Shown: one piece after another, positions 63,638-64,000 of the stretch
Layout: each line of letters opens with the position of its first letter
Numbering within the stretch: the first letter of the stretch is position 1
Source: Sabellastarte sp. h YS-2021
Lineage: Eukaryota; Annelida; Polychaeta; Sabellida; Sabellidae
Length of the DNA: 64,000 nucleotides
NCBI GenBank assembly: GCA_964017235.1
Contig: OZ024938.1
Coordinates: forward strand, 58,271,816-58,335,815
Direction of reading: 5' to 3'
Notes under the pieces: generated by a model
Seen by the model: the letters and a program-made list of their open reading frames with translations, nothing else
Told to the model about the DNA's origin: nothing
Database searches by the model: none
Made by a program: the position numbers and the translations under genes

Positions 63638-64000
63638 TTTTTGTCAACTGACCTGTGATTTGTACATCAAAAGGGGTAAATCTTATAAATTGATTATCTT
63701 TCCCTCTGAACTAATCACCACAAAAAGGTATCGCTTCCACAAATTAAATCCATTATGTTAAATTCAGCCTACATATAAGACAAGCAATCACAAAGTAATC
63801 CCACATGAAAAAGATGGCTTTCCACTGACCAGTCTTTTCTTAACAGTGTGGAAATCATCCCTAATGTGTTGATTTGTTACCTATTATTTAAGTGATCAGT
63901 TAATTGGATTTGTCCATATTGTTAGGGCATCACAAAATTTGTTTTCACTGAAACAATTGACTTGGTAGTGTTAAAGCTGTTTGAATACTTGTTGAAAATT
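63638..64000 (-). repeat. ~360-bp repeat, copy 2 (inverted partner of 53269-53630)
   Basis: It runs into the right edge of the window, so it may be longer. It shares ACCTGTGATTTGTACATC, TCCATTATGTTAAATTCAGC and CTTTCCACTGACCAGTCTTT with the complement of copy 1. Confidence 0.85.

Noticed and set aside
34099-64000. A second host gene downstream
   Set aside because: No chain of splice-bordered conserved exons was seen on either strand. Frames are short and mostly coincide with repeats. A gene with very short or fast-evolving exons cannot be excluded by eye.

Overview
The window is AT-rich metazoan nuclear DNA. One host gene can be supported, and it fills roughly the first 37 kb on the + strand. 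The rest is repeat-rich, apparently intergenic sequence. The repeat mix (tRNA-derived and 5S rRNA-derived SINEs, many foldback MITEs, a DIRS-type element, tandem satellites) and the gene's divergence suggest a lophotrochozoan, most likely a mollusc. That taxon is an inference, not something the sequence proves.

The gene is a Polycomb-group RING-finger gene of the BMI1/Mel-18/Psc class (PCGF). Eight coding exons with GT-AG borders join in frame from the ATG at 7283 to the stop ending at 34098. They give a predicted protein of 1039 residues. In order it has: an N-terminal C3HC4 RING whose cysteine and histidine positions (18, 21, 34, 36, 39, 42, 53, 56) match BMI1; the conserved stretch that follows the RING; a RAWUL ubiquitin-like domain built from exons 6-9; and a tail of about 800 residues encoded by one 2.46-kb last exon. 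The tail is rich in Ser, Thr and Asn and carries a basic NLS-like stretch, an acidic patch and an AT-hook-like RGRPPK. The long tail resembles fly Psc/Su(z)2 more than the ~330-residue vertebrate BMI1. A CCAAT-containing promoter and a non-coding first exon are proposed near 4.2-4.35 kb.

Layout: 1-4.2 kb, upstream DNA with SINEs and a foldback element. 4.2-34.1 kb, promoter, non-coding exon 1 and coding exons 2-9. Intron 1 holds a ~145-bp tandem array. Intron 3 holds foldback elements and LINE 3' ends. Intron 4 holds SINEs and a foldback element. Intron 5 holds a MITE with 25-bp terminal inverted repeats. Intron 6 holds a degenerate tandem array and a run of three different SINEs. 34.1-37.3 kb, 3' UTR and possible poly(A) sites. 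38.76-44.32 kb, a broken DIRS-like retroelement with inverted termini and an internal complementary region. 44.3-64 kb, no recognisable host exon, but many repeats: a 32-bp minisatellite, a pogo/Tigger-like end, SINEs including a 5S-derived one, foldback elements, and a ~360-bp repeat present twice in opposite orientation near 53.4 and 63.8 kb.
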